64,000 bases of DNA from Megalobrama amblycephala (lineage: Eukaryota > Chordata > Actinopteri > Cypriniformes > Xenocyprididae), in NCBI RefSeq assembly GCF_018812025.1, contig NC_063044.1, forward strand, positions 39,441,243 through 39,505,242. The letters are read 5' to 3'. Shown here one piece after another: positions 22,060 to 43,932 of the stretch. A program made the translations under genes and the position numbers. A model generated the notes under the pieces. The model was not told the origin of the DNA. It searched no databases and worked only from the letters and a program-made list of their open reading frames with translations. Numbering within the stretch: position 1 is the stretch's first letter; every line of letters starts with the position of its first letter.

Positions 22060-22591
22060 GTAAGTAGAAAAACATATGGTTTTGTTTATCTGAATTTGGA
22101 AGGTTTTCTTCTGCTGTGGAGCAGTCTCTGCAGTTTTGGAATGCTGATGTTTGTGCGAGCTCACTAACATGCACTAACATGCAGAATGACATCTAGAAAG
22201 TATGTTTTCAGTATTTTTGTGACTTTAGCTGTAGCAAGATGTTTTACCTAAGGTCTACCTAACATTTAAAACTCGTTACTGCAAACTCCCCCTGCAGAGA
22301 GGACCGTTACATGTTAGAACGGAAACTAAGATAGTAGAGGTGTTTTATGTGTTTTTCATGTAAGTGGACAACTTGGCATCTGGCTTTGTCACATTCCTTT
22401 GTGGTCTGGTTTTAATTTACTACAAACATTGAGGGGGAAAAAATGTGTGCTGTTACAAAGACAAAAAACCTTTTTTCCAAGTATGACCTACAGGGATAGA
22501 AGTCAAAAACAGGAAAGAAAATTAACAAGAATTTTAGTAGGAAGTTCTAAAGTTCTCCATTTTAGTGATGTGTCTCTACGGAAGTGAATGA

Positions 22592-31396
<8,805 letters not shown>

Positions 31397-31690
31397 ACAA
31401 AGCAGACTCCAGAACAAAATGTCTGCAGTTCAAATTGCTTGCTTTCTAATCTGCTAATCCTTTTTAATGCAGTTGTCTGTACGTTTTTACAAGATTATGT
31501 TTTGATGTGTTAGAGGTTTAATGATTTTATACTGATAAGATTCAGGAAACTGGTTCTGGATGAACCAAAAACTGAATTTATATGCTGGTCATAGATTGCT
31601 TTTCTTGAATTAATGCAGGTACCTTGCAATTGGATTTTAATAAACTGCAGTTGAAACTAATGAAATAAATATGACTACTTGCTGAATGTT
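31397..31690 (+). other. arpc1b: arpc1b 3' UTR and polyadenylation signal
   Basis: AATAAA lies at 31639-31644, with a second (gaaataaatat) about 20 bases on, roughly 245 bases after the stop. No gene lies between here and the converging wipi2 transcript. Confidence 0.65.
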
Positions 31691-31839
31691 TTCCTGCGTT
31701 AACCCAATACTTTCAATGCAACTCACTCTTTGTACTATTTATTTCATGTATAATGAACATAAAAGATCTGCACACCACTCTCTAAATTGAATTTAAAAAG
31801 GAATGGAAAGGGGGAAAAAATCTAATAAGATGCTAAAAC

Positions 31840-33525
31840 AGATTTTCAACAGAGGATTTATTTAATCTTTATATGGAACAATTTACATTTTATACAAAAA
31901 TCATTAGAAAACAGATTAAAGTGGCATTGGGGGAATTAGAGCTCATTGGCTGATGAGGACACAAGTCAGTTTATTACTGACGTTGACATTTGTATATATT
32001 CAACATCAAAACATGCCCAGGTGACAATCATGCAGAAAAATGATCTCAAGATCCTTTAGAGCTCCAAGAATTCAGGCAGTATCTCCAAATGCTTATAATG
32101 TTTGCTCGCACATGTGCACTTATTTGGACACACTGGCTAACATTGTGTATCGTAAATATTTGGTAATGACATTCATAAGCCCTGGACCTCGAATATTTCA
32201 AAAGAACCCTGGATGTCACATTATACATTTGACCTATCCTGGTTCAACTGCCAGACCATGTGACCTGTTTATTCAGACTGTAATCCACAGGGGATGTCTG
32301 TGAGAACATTCCGTTTGCATGCTGAATGCTGCAACCATTTACTAAAGATTAAGATGTTTTTAACTGCGATATATTATGCTTTTCCTCTTTGCAAAGGACA
32401 AGGCCCTAAAAATAGGAACCTACCTAAAACGAGGCTCTGTCACGTCACGAGCAATCATCCACTGCTGGTACTGAGAATAAATCAAAGAGACAGGGCCTTG
32501 AACTTCCTTCATTCATTAAGAATGAAACCAAATGTTCTGGAAACAAGATTGTGACTGACTGCCTCTTGAAACCACAGTCAGTCATCACAGGCTAGTTCCT
32601 TCTCAAATCAATACATTAACACCTTCATCAGTCATATTTACTACTGAGGTTACTTAAGTGTTTGGAACTTAAAATAATAAAAAAAAAATCTTAAATGAAA
32701 TCAGGCCAAACAAAGACACTAGGGGTAATTCAAAGCCAAAAAGAAAGGTTCAGTCTCCACATTGCCAAACTGTTTAACCATAATGTGGCATGGGATTAAT
32801 TAAAAGAGAGTATTGTAAAGCATGTGCACTTACAGATGCAGTAATTCAGGATAAAACTAAAAACAACCCTCTAAGCCTGTTAAACTGTTTAAACAGTAAT
32901 TGTAACCAGGTCATGTTGTTAACACCTCATATATATTGTTATTACAGGACAAAAATTCACATCTCGGTGCCACTGAGCCATAGATGTTGATGATTGGTAA
33001 GGGACTCCACAAAAGCAGACACTGCACAGTTGTGTGGTGATGTAGCAGGTGGCACAAGCCAGTTTGCTTTCAATGACATTTGAAAAAGACACAAATGCAC
33101 AAACACAAAAGTGTTTGTCAAAGTTCAGGCTAGCAAACACATCAGAACCACCCACATGAAAGCAAAAGTTTTCTAGGATTTCTATTCTTGGCACAAGTAC
33201 ATGCAAAGCTAAGAGACGTGACACCTGCAGCTTGGGTTTCATATTTTGGTCTGATTAAGGACAAAACCTGGCATTAAAAAAAAGGAAATCAAAGAAAAAA
33301 AATCACGAGGTTTTATAAAGCCACAAGGGTGAGGGAAGGAAAACATCTATACGCAACAACAGACAGAATAAGGCTACAGCTAGGCTTGCTTTAAAATGAT
33401 CTCTCTTTTAATCCCTTTCTCTAACGGGTCACACATGCCCATAGCAGCACCAGAGGAGGAAACCCCTCTCCGCAATGTCACTCAGTCAGTTCCATCTTCC
33501 CGCCCAGGGTGCGACTGGCAGCAGC
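31840..33525 (-). other. wipi2: Probable wipi2 3' UTR
   Basis: Between the wipi2 stop and a minus-strand AATAAA (plus-strand tttatt at 31857-31862) there is about 1.7 kb with no conserved open frame and no recognisable repeat. That fits a long 3' UTR. Its end would lie roughly 150-200 bases from the arpc1b polyadenylation site. Confidence 0.55.
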
Positions 33526-36500
33526 TCAGTCTGTTTCCAGGATTAACGGAGGCTGCTCGTTTTCTTCGTCCAGGTGCAGGGCGTTCATGTCGTCCTCCAA
33601 ACCAGCACCCCCTACTGCCCCCTGATCCTCAGTGTAACCTGAGACGATGAAAACAATACCGGGCCATTTTAAAATTTAGACTCTTTGTTCCCTCCTCCTT
33701 TTATGTGAGTGAAAATGACAGCTTCTTACCTTTGGCAACAGCAGCACTGTAGGTCTGTGCCACAAGTGGCCGGTCGTGAGCTGTCTGTTCAAGAATTTCA
33801 TTCGCTGGCTCTGCACTTCCATCTAACCTAAAGGAGAAAACACGTTTACATAGGGAGTAATTCACATGACATGCCAATCAGTCTCAATATAAAACTATTT
33901 TTAATACAATTCAATTACGAGACTACCGGTAATTGGAATATTTGCAATATCTGCCAAAAAAGAAAACAGCAGCAGCAGCAGCAGCAACAACAACAAAAAA
34001 ATAAATTTAAACTAAACTAAAATGAGCTTATTTATGTTTATAATTTTAAACTAAAAATGTATTGTTGAATAAAAATTAAATAACTGGTCTCCATTTCAAA
34101 ACAGACTTGACTAGGCATGATGCATTAAGTCTCGAGTTGAGTGTCAAGCAATTCCTGTTTTCACTGGGAGTGAAATGACTTACGAAATGACAAAATAACA
34201 GCCAATCAGAAAAAATTGACATTTAACATTCAGCTATGGAGTGGGATTATGGACCAATGAGATTTTAGTGTGGGCAGGATTACCCAGCACAATGCATCAA
34301 TAACTGTTAGTCTTGCTGTAGGTTCTCAGTGAACTGCACAGGATGCTGTATAACCAACAAACAGCAAGTCATGGCCAAAAAAATTTACATAAAAATATAT
34401 CTATACACTCACTACCATTCAAAATTTGAATAGGATTTTTTTTTTTTTTTTCTGAAAAAGAAATTAACACTTATTTCACCGAGGACACATTAAATTGTGA
34501 CAGAAAAGACATTTAGGTAACACTTTACAATAAGGTTCATTAGTTAACTACATTAGTTAACGTGAACTAATAATGAACTGCACTTCTACAGCATTTATTA
34601 ATCTTTGTTGATGTTAATTTCAACATTTACTAATACATTATTAAAATCTTGTGAACTAACATGAACAATGAACAACTGTATTTTCATTAACTAATGTTAA
34701 CGAAGAATAGTAAATACAGTAACAGATGTATTGCTCATGGTTAGTTCATGTTAGTTAATACATCAACTAATGTTTAACTAATGAACCTTATTGTAAAGTG
34801 TTACCGACAATGTTACAAAATAGGTTTGTCATGGTACCAAAATTTCAGTAGTTGGTACCAATACCAGTAAAATGTCATGGTTCTCTACACCCATTTCATT
34901 GTTCAATTAGCCCAAAAATGCGTCCCGTTTTGTCTCGTCTACGGGTTATCAGTGTCAATCATCCCAGTTTCCGATTCAATTGCCTATTTAAATATGGTTG
35001 TCAATCCAGAAACTTTGTTTCTAAAGCACGCAGTGCCATTTGCTGTTTAAAAACTAAGCTTAGAATTGATTCGAGAGAGAATCGCGATACACTGGAAAAT
35101 ATCAGAATCGCTCCAGATTCTTTGTATCACAAATCAATGTATTGTCCCAGCCCTACCGATTAGGGCTTAATACCTACTAACTTACCGACTTGCATCTCTG
35201 ATAGACCATTTCGTTTACGTGCTGAACAGATATAATTGTGATTTGCTACATTGCTCAACGCTTGTAAAAAGAAACCTTTGATACTCAGCAAGCACTCAAA
35301 CAAACATAAGAGTGTACTCTGTACTACCGGTGCTGCAGAAATGCTGCCATTTGACAACCATATTACAAAACATTTCTATATCAAATAAATGCTTTCTTTC
35401 TTTTGAAATATGTATTTAATAAAGAATTCTGGGGGGGGACTCTTGGATTCCACAAAAATGTTAAGCAGCACAAGTGTTTTCAACATGCATAATAATAAGA
35501 AATGTTTCTGGAGAAAAGACTTGAGTAATGGCTGCTGAATCACAGGAATAAATTACATTTTAAAATATATTCCAATAAAAAGTTGTTTTAAATTGTAATA
35601 ATATTTCGCAATATTATGTTTTTATTGTATTTATGATCAAATAAATACAGCCTTGGTGAGCATAAGAGACTTCTTTCAAAAACATTTTACCGAACATCTT
35701 ACTGACCCCACACTTTTTGAACTGTAGTGTATATTTAGACTAATGGTCTGATAGATTATGTTTCAACTTGGTAACATTGGATCTCACTTATGCTGTTTCA
35801 TTAGTGTGCACTCTCCTCCTTCCTGTGGGTCCAGATTGTACAGGTAAAGATAGCCATCAGCGGCAGCCACCAGCAGGCGTGGAATCTTCTGGATTCTAGA
35901 AACCAATCACAAGCAAGATAACACATCAGAGACACATCTACCCCGATAGCAACCACAGTCTGAAAGCATATTTAGATCATATTAAAAACTCAGGTCCGGC
36001 GTGCTATTTCAGAAAGGTTTTCTCACATGGCCAGAGCGCAGATGTTCTTGTGACCTGAAAAGGGCAGTCTGACTGTAGCAAACGCCCTTCCTTGAGTGAA
36101 CATCTCTGTTACGTGTGCAGGCAGATATGTTGTGGAGGCCATCAATACTTTCCCAAAGTATCCCGTCCAAGTAGTGGGCTCCTCCTGAGGCCTACAATGG
36201 AAAAACATGAGTTTGAAAACTGAAAAAGAAAGCTGTGCCTATGTTATGGCTTGCAGATCTGTTATCAGAAGGTGGCTTGCTCATGGATTTTATCAATATA
36301 AAGTAAAATGTATGTAATTTTGTGTTTGAGATGTGAGAAGGTGGTCTGAAAAACCACTTATTTCAGTGGGCAACATTACACTGACTTCTCTCTCTGGGTC
36401 TCCAGCTTAAAAATATGAACCGTCTCTGTGTTGCTTGAGGCAGACAGATAGAGTCCCTCCATACTGAAGGCGAGGGAACAGATGCTCACACATCTGTTGA

Positions 36501-39500
36501 GGGATAATTACAGTAAATGCATTAATTTTCATTATGTGTGCTTATTATAATTCCTGGCTATATGAACAAACACAAAACAGATAGAATCTACAATAATTTA
36601 GTTATCTACCTCTTTACTCCCCTCCTGAACTCAAAGAGCTTTTGGCCCTCTGGAATGCAGAACACACGGATCACGGTGCCCTAAAAACAACAAAGAGCGG
36701 GTCTGAAAGATTTTACTTTGTGAAAGGTTACTATAAACTGAATTTACTCTTAATACATTATTCCACACCTTTAAATCCTGAAGGTTTTAAATGGAATATT
36801 TAAATTGACTATATGCAAGCACTACTATTCAAAAGTTCGTGGTTAATAAGATTTATTTTTTCAAAGAAATATTTAGCAAAGAAGAATAAAATTAATCAAA
36901 AGTGACAGTAAAGTAGGGTGACCATATTTTGATTACCGAAAACCAGGACACTCGGCCCGGCAATGAGATACTCAAATGATACTCGAAATTTACTCAAAGA
37001 TGCCTTATAATTTCAATACATTTGAAGTAGGCCTATGCCTCCTCTGTATGGATAGAAAATTGTTATATTACAAAATACTATCTATAACCAAAGACACAAA
37101 TTCAGATAGGCTTCTCAGAGGTTACTCAACATGTTTTATTATGACAAGTTTCAAAAATAACGAATGAAATAATGATAGAAATAATGTCTCTTCTGTATTA
37201 GAAAAATAATAAATAACTAAAAAAAATACCTCTGCTATATTAGCAATCCAAATTTAACAAAAATAGCTCTCACAAACTTACAAAAAAAAATAACAAAAAA
37301 TATCTTTATTTTTAGTTTTTTCTCTTCATCCTGTTTTTCTTCCTCATCCTCCTTGTTTGCCCATCTATATTTTGCTGTAGAGCTGATCTTTCCCAGCAGT
37401 TTTTTGTTACTTAACAAACAAGCATTAAAGTTAAAAAGAAATTTATATGGGCCTGTCAGCTGTTACATCGCAAGGTACAAAGGAAGAGCACAACGAGCTG
37501 AACTCATAGTAGACGATAGCACGAAGTATCTGTTATTCAGTTACAGACGACTGCACAAATCGTGCATACTAATGAAAACATTATAAACTGTTACCTAGAA
37601 GTAAACAACTGTAGTTTAGGCATAAGTCAGATGCAACACTGAGAATATAGTTACCTTTATGGAATAATCCACTAATGTCTTTAAACACAATGTGAACTAA
37701 TATTCTCAGTTGGACGTGCATTATTAATATATGAACATTAACTCATTAATATTCATGTATGCTCCGCCTTCGGAAACTGAAAATCTCAGAACACCGGTCA
37801 ATTTAATGGCCCAATGAAAAACAATGAAAACCAGGACATTTTCATCACTTTATAAAAAACAACCAGGACGGCCAGGACAGGACGTTAAAACAGGACATGT
37901 CCTGGGAAAACAGGACGTTTGGTCACCCTACTGTAAAGACATTTATAATGTTACAAAAGATTTCAAATAATTTCTGTTCTAAGCAGCACAACTGTTCTCA
38001 ACATTGATAAGAAATATTTCTTGAGCATCAAATCATCATATCAAAATGATTTCTGAAGGATCATGTGACACTGAAGACTGGAGTAATGATGCTGAAAATT
38101 CAGCTTTGACATCACAGGAATAAATTACATTTTAAAATTTTATTTTAGCTATTTTTTTTAGTTATTATAAATTGTAATAATATTTTGCAATCTTACTGTT
38201 TTCACTGTATATTTAAATCAAATAAATGTAGTCTTTAAGAACACTGAAGTTTCTTGAAACACCAACCGGTTGTTTGGACACATCATCAATAGCTATGTTT
38301 CCATCAAAAATTGCAAATTTAACTTGTGCACAAAATTGGAAGATTTGTGAATAAAGCAGCGTTTCCATCCCATGTGTTCAAGAGAGCAAAAAAAGTCACT
38401 TCCTGGGAAACTGGTGCAAATTATCTGTAATAAAAATGGAAGTTGCTGCAATCAGCGAAGTCACTGTGGCTCTTTTTTCCACCATCATAAATGACTTGCG
38501 TCTAAGAGCTCGCAGGAGGAACGCAATAAACGCTGAACGCGTTCAGATGCTGCTGTTTGTGTGAGACACCTCTGGCAGGGAATTAAACCAAATAATTCTG
38601 ATGACAGACTTTGGCTCAGGCATTTCAGAATGACCAAAACAACATCTGAGATGCTATGCAATGAAATTGTTCCACTGGTTAATCCAGTTATCCAATCACA
38701 TCCACTGTTGAAGCAGAGTCACTTGAGTTTTTTAGTTGCACATCGAGGGATTTACTTGGTAAATGTGTTGCCATCATAGTTTACGAGCATGTCTTATTAT
38801 TGAATAAAAAAAAAATGTATCTGCCCCAATTGAGCGCACAAGTTTTCTCACCACAGATTTAAATAAAAACATGTTTTGGCTGATTTATAAGCTTTTTTTT
38901 TACTAGTAAGGACCAGTAAAATGTCCACACTAGTCGAGTTGTCATGTTATTTGACTATATAAGTCGCAAGTATAGCCAAACCTGTAAACACACACACAAA
39001 CACAAAGCTCTACCTTCTCAGAGGCTGTGGCCAATTTAGTGCCGCTTGCATCAAACGCCAGTGCTGCTAGTGGGCTATCATGGGCAGGTATCATGTTGGC
39101 TGCCCTCTGGGGAGGAATATGACACACACATTGACCAATCCTGTTTAACACAATCCCCTAAAATCATAACTATTGCGAAACTTTAAAACTAAGCAGCACT
39201 TACCAGGTTGACCGTATCAAAAACTTGTACCTCCCCAATTGTTGCACTTCCCGGATAGGCCAAGTAGCAGTTGTCATTACTGATTGACAGGGCACACAGT
39301 CCTATAATTGTTTAGTGGCATATTAATAATCACAAATTAAAAATCTGTATGGCTACTACTACTAATTCTAACAAAAACAAGGCTATTACTATCTGTTCAC
39401 TACATCATTTGCAAACGTTTTCAGTTCCCCAAATATAAATAGAGCACCTAAACATTATGAAAGAAGAACCTGCTGCATGTACTTCCACATAAGACGTCTG

Positions 39501-42357
39501 GTAAAAACAACAACCATGTACCAATGGCAAGCAATGTTACCCACCGGAAGGATTCGGAGGGGTCTCTCGAATGGTATGTAGTACTTTCATATCCCTAATG
39601 TTGTGGATATAGAGCGACTCCTCTAAACACACTATCAATCTCTGAGGAAATAAAGCAGGTTTGCAACATTCTTAGACGGTCTGATCACGCTTAATAAAAT
39701 AAACACAATACAGGAAGAGGACGTCTGCTGACTCACCTGTCTGTTTAGTTTTACAGCCAGTATAGTGTTTGAGTAGCTGTAGTTGCATATCTCCGTCCCT
39801 TTCTTGAAGTGACAGACCTTCAGCTTCCTAGGTGCCTTAAGGCTGACAATAGCAACGAGGCTGCTGGAGAACAATCTCTCCACGATGCACACATCTTCTG
39901 TGTCAGCTGAGGACAAATACACGAGAATATAAAACATGTCTCGTCTACTAGACTCATGCAAGCATTTATAATAGACTACAGCAGTGGTTCACAACCTTTT
40001 CGACTTGAAGGTTTCCCTTTGTCGAACACAATATTCGGTATTTCTGCTTTAACTTGCTTGCTCAAATTATTTGTATTAACAGAAACTGGCAGTATTGATA
40101 TATTAATTAACCACGATTCATTTTGTGATTGCAGAATTTTTAAGAACTGTATGTTCTTTAACACAAACAATATGATTTCAGATGCTGTTTTAGAATTGAA
40201 GTTTCAATTATCTTATTATATGAATAATAATTTAAGTTATCCTGCACCCCTTGAAGAGTTACAGAGGCCCTCAGTGAAAAAAAACATTACAAAAACAGGG
40301 GCGCAGCAAATATTATAACTAACGAATCCCTGCATGTTTTGAAATGCCGACATCCAGGTCCATTACTTTTTAAATATTAAACAATAACAGACAGGAAGAC
40401 AGGCTTTATTCTGAATTTAGTAGGACTGTCAAACGATTAATCGCATACAAAATAAAAGTTTGAGTTTGCCCAATATATGTGGGTTTACTGTGTGTAATTA
40501 TTATGTATATATAAAAACAAACACATCCATGTATATATATTTGAGAAATATTTACAAGTATATATATTTATTTATATTTTTATATAATTTATATTATATA
40601 TACGTTTTTTTTGGACATAAATAACATATTTCTCTTAAATATATACATTAATTTGTGTGTATTTATATATACATATTATTTACACACATATATTATGCAA
40701 ACTCAAACTTTTATTTTGTATGCGATTAATCGTGATTAATCGTTTGACAGCCCTAGAATTTAGTCAATTCATGAGGCATGCAAACCATTCAGCTGTATTG
40801 ACAACAACATTGACTTATAAAATGATTATTGCATAATAAAAATAGCAAGAAAAACATTTTTTTTTTATTATTTATAATGTTATTTTATTAAGCAAATGAA
40901 TGAAGTGCCATTATTATGGAATAAGATATATATGATCCCTGACATCGAAATTAAGGTTAATAGTTGGATAATCTTTCAGCACAGCTGGAATGTTGCATTG
41001 GCCAATCAGCTTTGAGGACTAGTACTATCCATAATAATAATTTCCAAGGACTCTCACTTTTCAAATAGTTTCTATGCCCCTGATTATCTCTGACCTCCAG
41101 AGAGAGCAGAAAGACATTATCAGCCCCTTCAAACAACTGGTATCACGCCAGAAGTATGAGCAGCCATGTTGGCATTCATTAACACAAAAATAACTTACTA
41201 CATTCATAGATCTGTTCCAATTTGTCTACTGATGACAAGGAGAAAAACTTGTACCCAGACTTGGTACCAACAGCTAGGGATCTGGAAAGTAAAGAGGTAA
41301 CAATAATGAAATGCTACAGTAAGTGATTAAAACACAAATCCACTTTTTTATGGTCTACTGGTTTGCTTAATGACTAAAATAGGTTGTTGATGCCATGGTG
41401 ATGTGTGTTAAAGGGGTGTTTTGCAATCCTTGTGGTGCAATGCCTGAATTTAAAAAGGCATTAAACTATTTTAGAGTCGTCTTCTATATGTTCTGTTGAA
41501 ATGTAGCAGCTGTTATTGCTTATAAAACACTGTCAGTGTTGTCAGTGAGGTGAGCCAGCGGTTACACCAGAGGACTCTAAACAAACCTTCGACTATATTG
41601 ACAGCTGATTAACTGGTTACTTGATTTAGAAAGTTAAACAAAAGGCGTTTATAAAACATAAAAACGTATTTAACTATCTATCAGACATCCAAAGCTTAGT
41701 TTGAAGGCACAAGTTACTCGGGTGTTGTTAACATTTAAGCTACTTTAGCTGTCATCCTACTTTGTTAAACACAGCTTATTTAACACTTGCTAAATAAGAC
41801 ATCCAGGCAAACGTTGTTTTACATTGCGCATTTGATATTTCACACAGTTAGGCTGACTGAAAGCTTTGCAGAAGTACAAATACATCATTTTCTCGTTAGC
41901 ATGGACGCTAGTGCTAGACGTCTCGTGCGTCAATTTGTCTGATGTTATTTTACATGAGCAGAATTGAGGACCGATCTAACAAAAACAAAGCTGTATTAAT
42001 ACATCACATGAAACTGTCGGGAACCAACTTATTCTAACAGACGGAGGGCAATAATAGCAGTCGGTGTTTTAGCTAGTTAGCACGCTTTGTCATCCTATCT
42101 GCACTGCACGCGAGCGAGCGCGCGATGAGACGCGACATGGCTAACGCGCTCCCATTATAAGGGACGAAGCTTCGCGCGACTGCCGTGTACATTATTCGTT
42201 TATTATACAGACAGCATTGTGCTGTTGTGTTGTCGTGTAGATAGGCTGTTAGGCCAGCAGCAGCAGTGTGATTGTTTTCTTACGTGTTATCCTGATTAAA
42301 GTTGGCGAAGAGCAGCTGGCTGCAGCCGGCCTCTCCGCTCTGACTGGCCAGGTTCAT
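33526..42357 (-). CDS. wipi2: WIPI2, WD-repeat phosphoinositide-binding autophagy protein
   Basis: Coding exons from the start: 42357-42284, 41281-41199, 39906-39737, 39641-39545, 39301-39204, 39106-39014, 36680-36610, 36493-36386, 36191-36027, 35895-35788, 33827-33730, 33638-33526. The total is 1278 bases, 425 residues, within the range of human WIPI2 isoforms. The protein begins [20 protein letters not shown] and includes [20 protein letters not shown] and [20 protein letters not shown]. It has the PROPPIN signature FRRG (EFRRGVKR, split by the exon 7/8 junction), which binds PI3P and PI(3,5)P2. WIPI2 sits on early autophagic membranes and recruits ATG16L1 for LC3 lipidation. The acidic tail ([17 protein letters not shown]) is typical. 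Introns are loaded with repeats, especially those at 36681-39013 and 39907-41198. Confidence 0.96.
33967..33996. repeat. CAG/CAA trinucleotide microsatellite
   Basis: About six CAG units are followed by CAA units, in wipi2 intron 10 between coding exons 11 and 10. It is not coding. Confidence 0.8.
34425..35735. repeat. 'gatcatgtgac'-family repeat split by two insertions
   Basis: The left part (34425-34515) and right part (about 35375-35735, with ggtgagcataagagacttct and ttttgaactgta) belong to the dispersed family also seen at 20445. It is interrupted by a 290-bp palindromic MITE (34516-34805) and by about 550 bp of other sequence beginning near ttgtcatggtaccaaaattt (34828 to about 35370). 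Confidence 0.65.
34516..34805. mobile_element. 290-bp palindromic MITE, GGTAACACTTTACAATAAGG termini
   Basis: The left end is GGTAACACTTTACAATAAGG and the right end its complement CCTTATTGTAAAGTGTTACC. Matching ttcattagttaacta blocks lie inside the ends. It sits inside an older dispersed repeat in wipi2 intron 10. A diverged relative is at 2478-2720. Confidence 0.85.
36830..38255. repeat. 'gatcatgtgac'-family repeat, host of a nested hAT
   Basis: The left part (about 36830-36913: ctattcaaaagttc, tcaaaagtgacagtaaag) and right part (37931-38255: acatttataatgttacaaaa through gatcatgtgacactgaagac) form one interrupted repeat copy. The break falls exactly at the hAT insertion 36914-37930. Confidence 0.8.
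36914..37930. mobile_element. 1017-bp nested hAT element, TAGGGTGACCA termini
   Basis: The ends are TAGGGTGACCA and TGGTCACCCTA. The 8-bp duplication is cagtaaag (36906-36913) and ctgtaaag (37931-37938), one mismatch. Both arms also carry ccaggacac/aaccaggac words. The element has no full transposase. It lies in wipi2 intron 6. Confidence 0.9.
38430..38780 (+). mobile_element. Harbinger/PIF transposase remnant
   Basis: Plus-strand translation gives [20 protein letters not shown], a TGA, then the 38561-38779 frame with [20 protein letters not shown]. This resembles the N-terminal half of fish Harbinger-type transposases (family pattern FRMT/SxxTFE.LC). Stops and the missing DDE core show it is dead. 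It sits in wipi2 intron 6, to the right of the nested hAT. Confidence 0.6.
40421..40755. mobile_element. 335-bp hAT MITE with perfect 8-bp TSD
   Basis: The ends are TAGGACTGTCAAACGATTAA and, at the right, the complement of TAGGGCTGTCAAACGATTAA. The duplication gaatttag is perfect (40413-40420 and 40756-40763). Both arms share cgcatacaaaataaaagttt. The centre is an AT-rich tatatata tract. It lies in wipi2 intron 2. Confidence 0.9.
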
Positions 42358-42560
42358 GGGCTCGACAACATTTACAGATAAAGCCGAAGTGAAAAGGGCT
42401 CAGATGTGAACTAGATCAGTGAAATCTGGGCTCGTCTCGCACTGCCATAAGTTCCACCCTCTTGTTCCAATGAATGTTGTTGTTTTTCTCCAGCCACTGT
42501 TGCACCTTTTCGTGCGCATGCGCAGTGGCTGCTGCACGCACCAGCTCCGTTCTAATTAAA
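42358..42560 (-). promoter_or_regulatory. wipi2: wipi2 promoter with consensus NRF1 site
   Basis: TGCGCATGCGCA, a full NRF1 consensus palindrome, lies at 42513-42524, about 156 bases upstream of the wipi2 ATG. NRF1 sites of this kind mark housekeeping, TATA-less promoters. CpG-rich sequence continues over the first exon and into intron 1 (to about 42100). Confidence 0.65.
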
Positions 42561-43037
42561 GGGAAAGGCGCTCTATCCCCCCCAAAAAAGTTTTGTGAAT
42601 TTAGTTTTTTTTTTTTTTTTGTCATTACATTGTTTAGAGCATTAAAAAAAAATGGAAAAAATAAAATGTTCGAAAAATTATATTTTATTAATATGTTATT
42701 ATGCTATGTCCTCTGTATGGACATCAGGACTTTTATTTAATAAAAATAAAAAGACATGAATAGACTTGAAAAGGCAAAAACAGTGATTTTCTTTTAAATC
42801 ACCAATCAATTTTTAGGTTTCAGGATTTTTTATTACCAAACTTTGCATGAAGATGATTCTCAGCTATGTTATGAAAGATATAACAATGATTTGATAGACC
42901 ATTTTGCTTTATGCATATGTGTGTAAAATGGCCATAAATGTTTTTTTCCCCCCATTATATACAATGTATCTATACACTGTATGTAATTTGCATATTAATG
43001 TGTTCTTGGAGCAACATGTGATGAAAATAGAAGTGTA

Positions 43038-43932
43038 GGGGAGAGCGGGGCACAAAGTAACACTTTTTGACTTTCTCAGTTTGTGTAAATTCACTTGGGC
43101 TTCAGAGTATTTATTTTTTCCACATTAATTTCACACCAGTACAATTATGTGGTTTTGTTTCATTAATACAGTGTATACTTTTTTGCTTGATTTACCCCAA
43201 AAGAATGGAAGTGAAATGTGACAACATGCCCCATAGGTGGGGCACATTGTAACATGACCATATGACAGCTAAAAAATGTTATCTGATCTAATAAAAAAAA
43301 ATACAATAAAATAAAATACAATTATTAACTTTTTCATATACAATAATAACATTTTTAATAATAATAAACTAATTTTTGCATTTGACAACAAACACAGCTA
43401 AACAGCATAGTTCAAAACATAATAATAATTAATAATTTCTGAACATTGACTCTCAGTCTTTATTCACCTTTTTCTTGTGATTTCTCAATAGAATTCATAA
43501 AAGTAAAGAATAGAATAGCATAATTCCAATAGGGGCACATTGTAACGCAGTGTTACAACGTGCCCCACCTAAGCAACTGTGATTTAAACCCGGCTCGTGT
43601 CTTCTGCTGGTTAGATCAGCATTAAAGAACTACCTCAACTGTTAAATAACAGATATAAGATTAAAATAATATCAGATTTGTCTCATTTTAAATAAACACA
43701 AAAAATAGAGATGGAAAATTAACTAAAGTAAGAAATGTACTTTTGCTATGGTTAAATAAATGTTTAGTGATATCTTCCAAAGATTTTTTAATTTTGGCAC
43801 AATTTTTTCTCGATATAATGTTGATATGGCAGTAAATACACTAAGTTTCGTCATGATGGCATGTGTGGAAAGTTTTAATTAAACCATGTGTGTTACAACT
43901 AGCCCCGCGTTACTTTGTGCCCCGCGCTCCCC
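43038..43932. mobile_element. TA-flanked inverted-repeat element, GGGGAGAGCGGGGCACA termini
   Basis: The left end is GGGGAGAGCGGGGCACAAAG and the right end ctttgtgccccgcgctcccc, each next to TA (43036-43037 and 43933-43934). Inner copies of ggggcacattgtaac occur in both halves. TA duplication suggests a mariner/Tc1-type non-autonomous element. Confidence 0.75.

Noticed and set aside
39956..40318. 120-residue plus-strand open frame in wipi2 intron 2
   Set aside because: AT-rich, low-complexity composition, antisense to the gene. It starts in a cagtggttcacaacctttt word typical of transposon ends; no domain seen.
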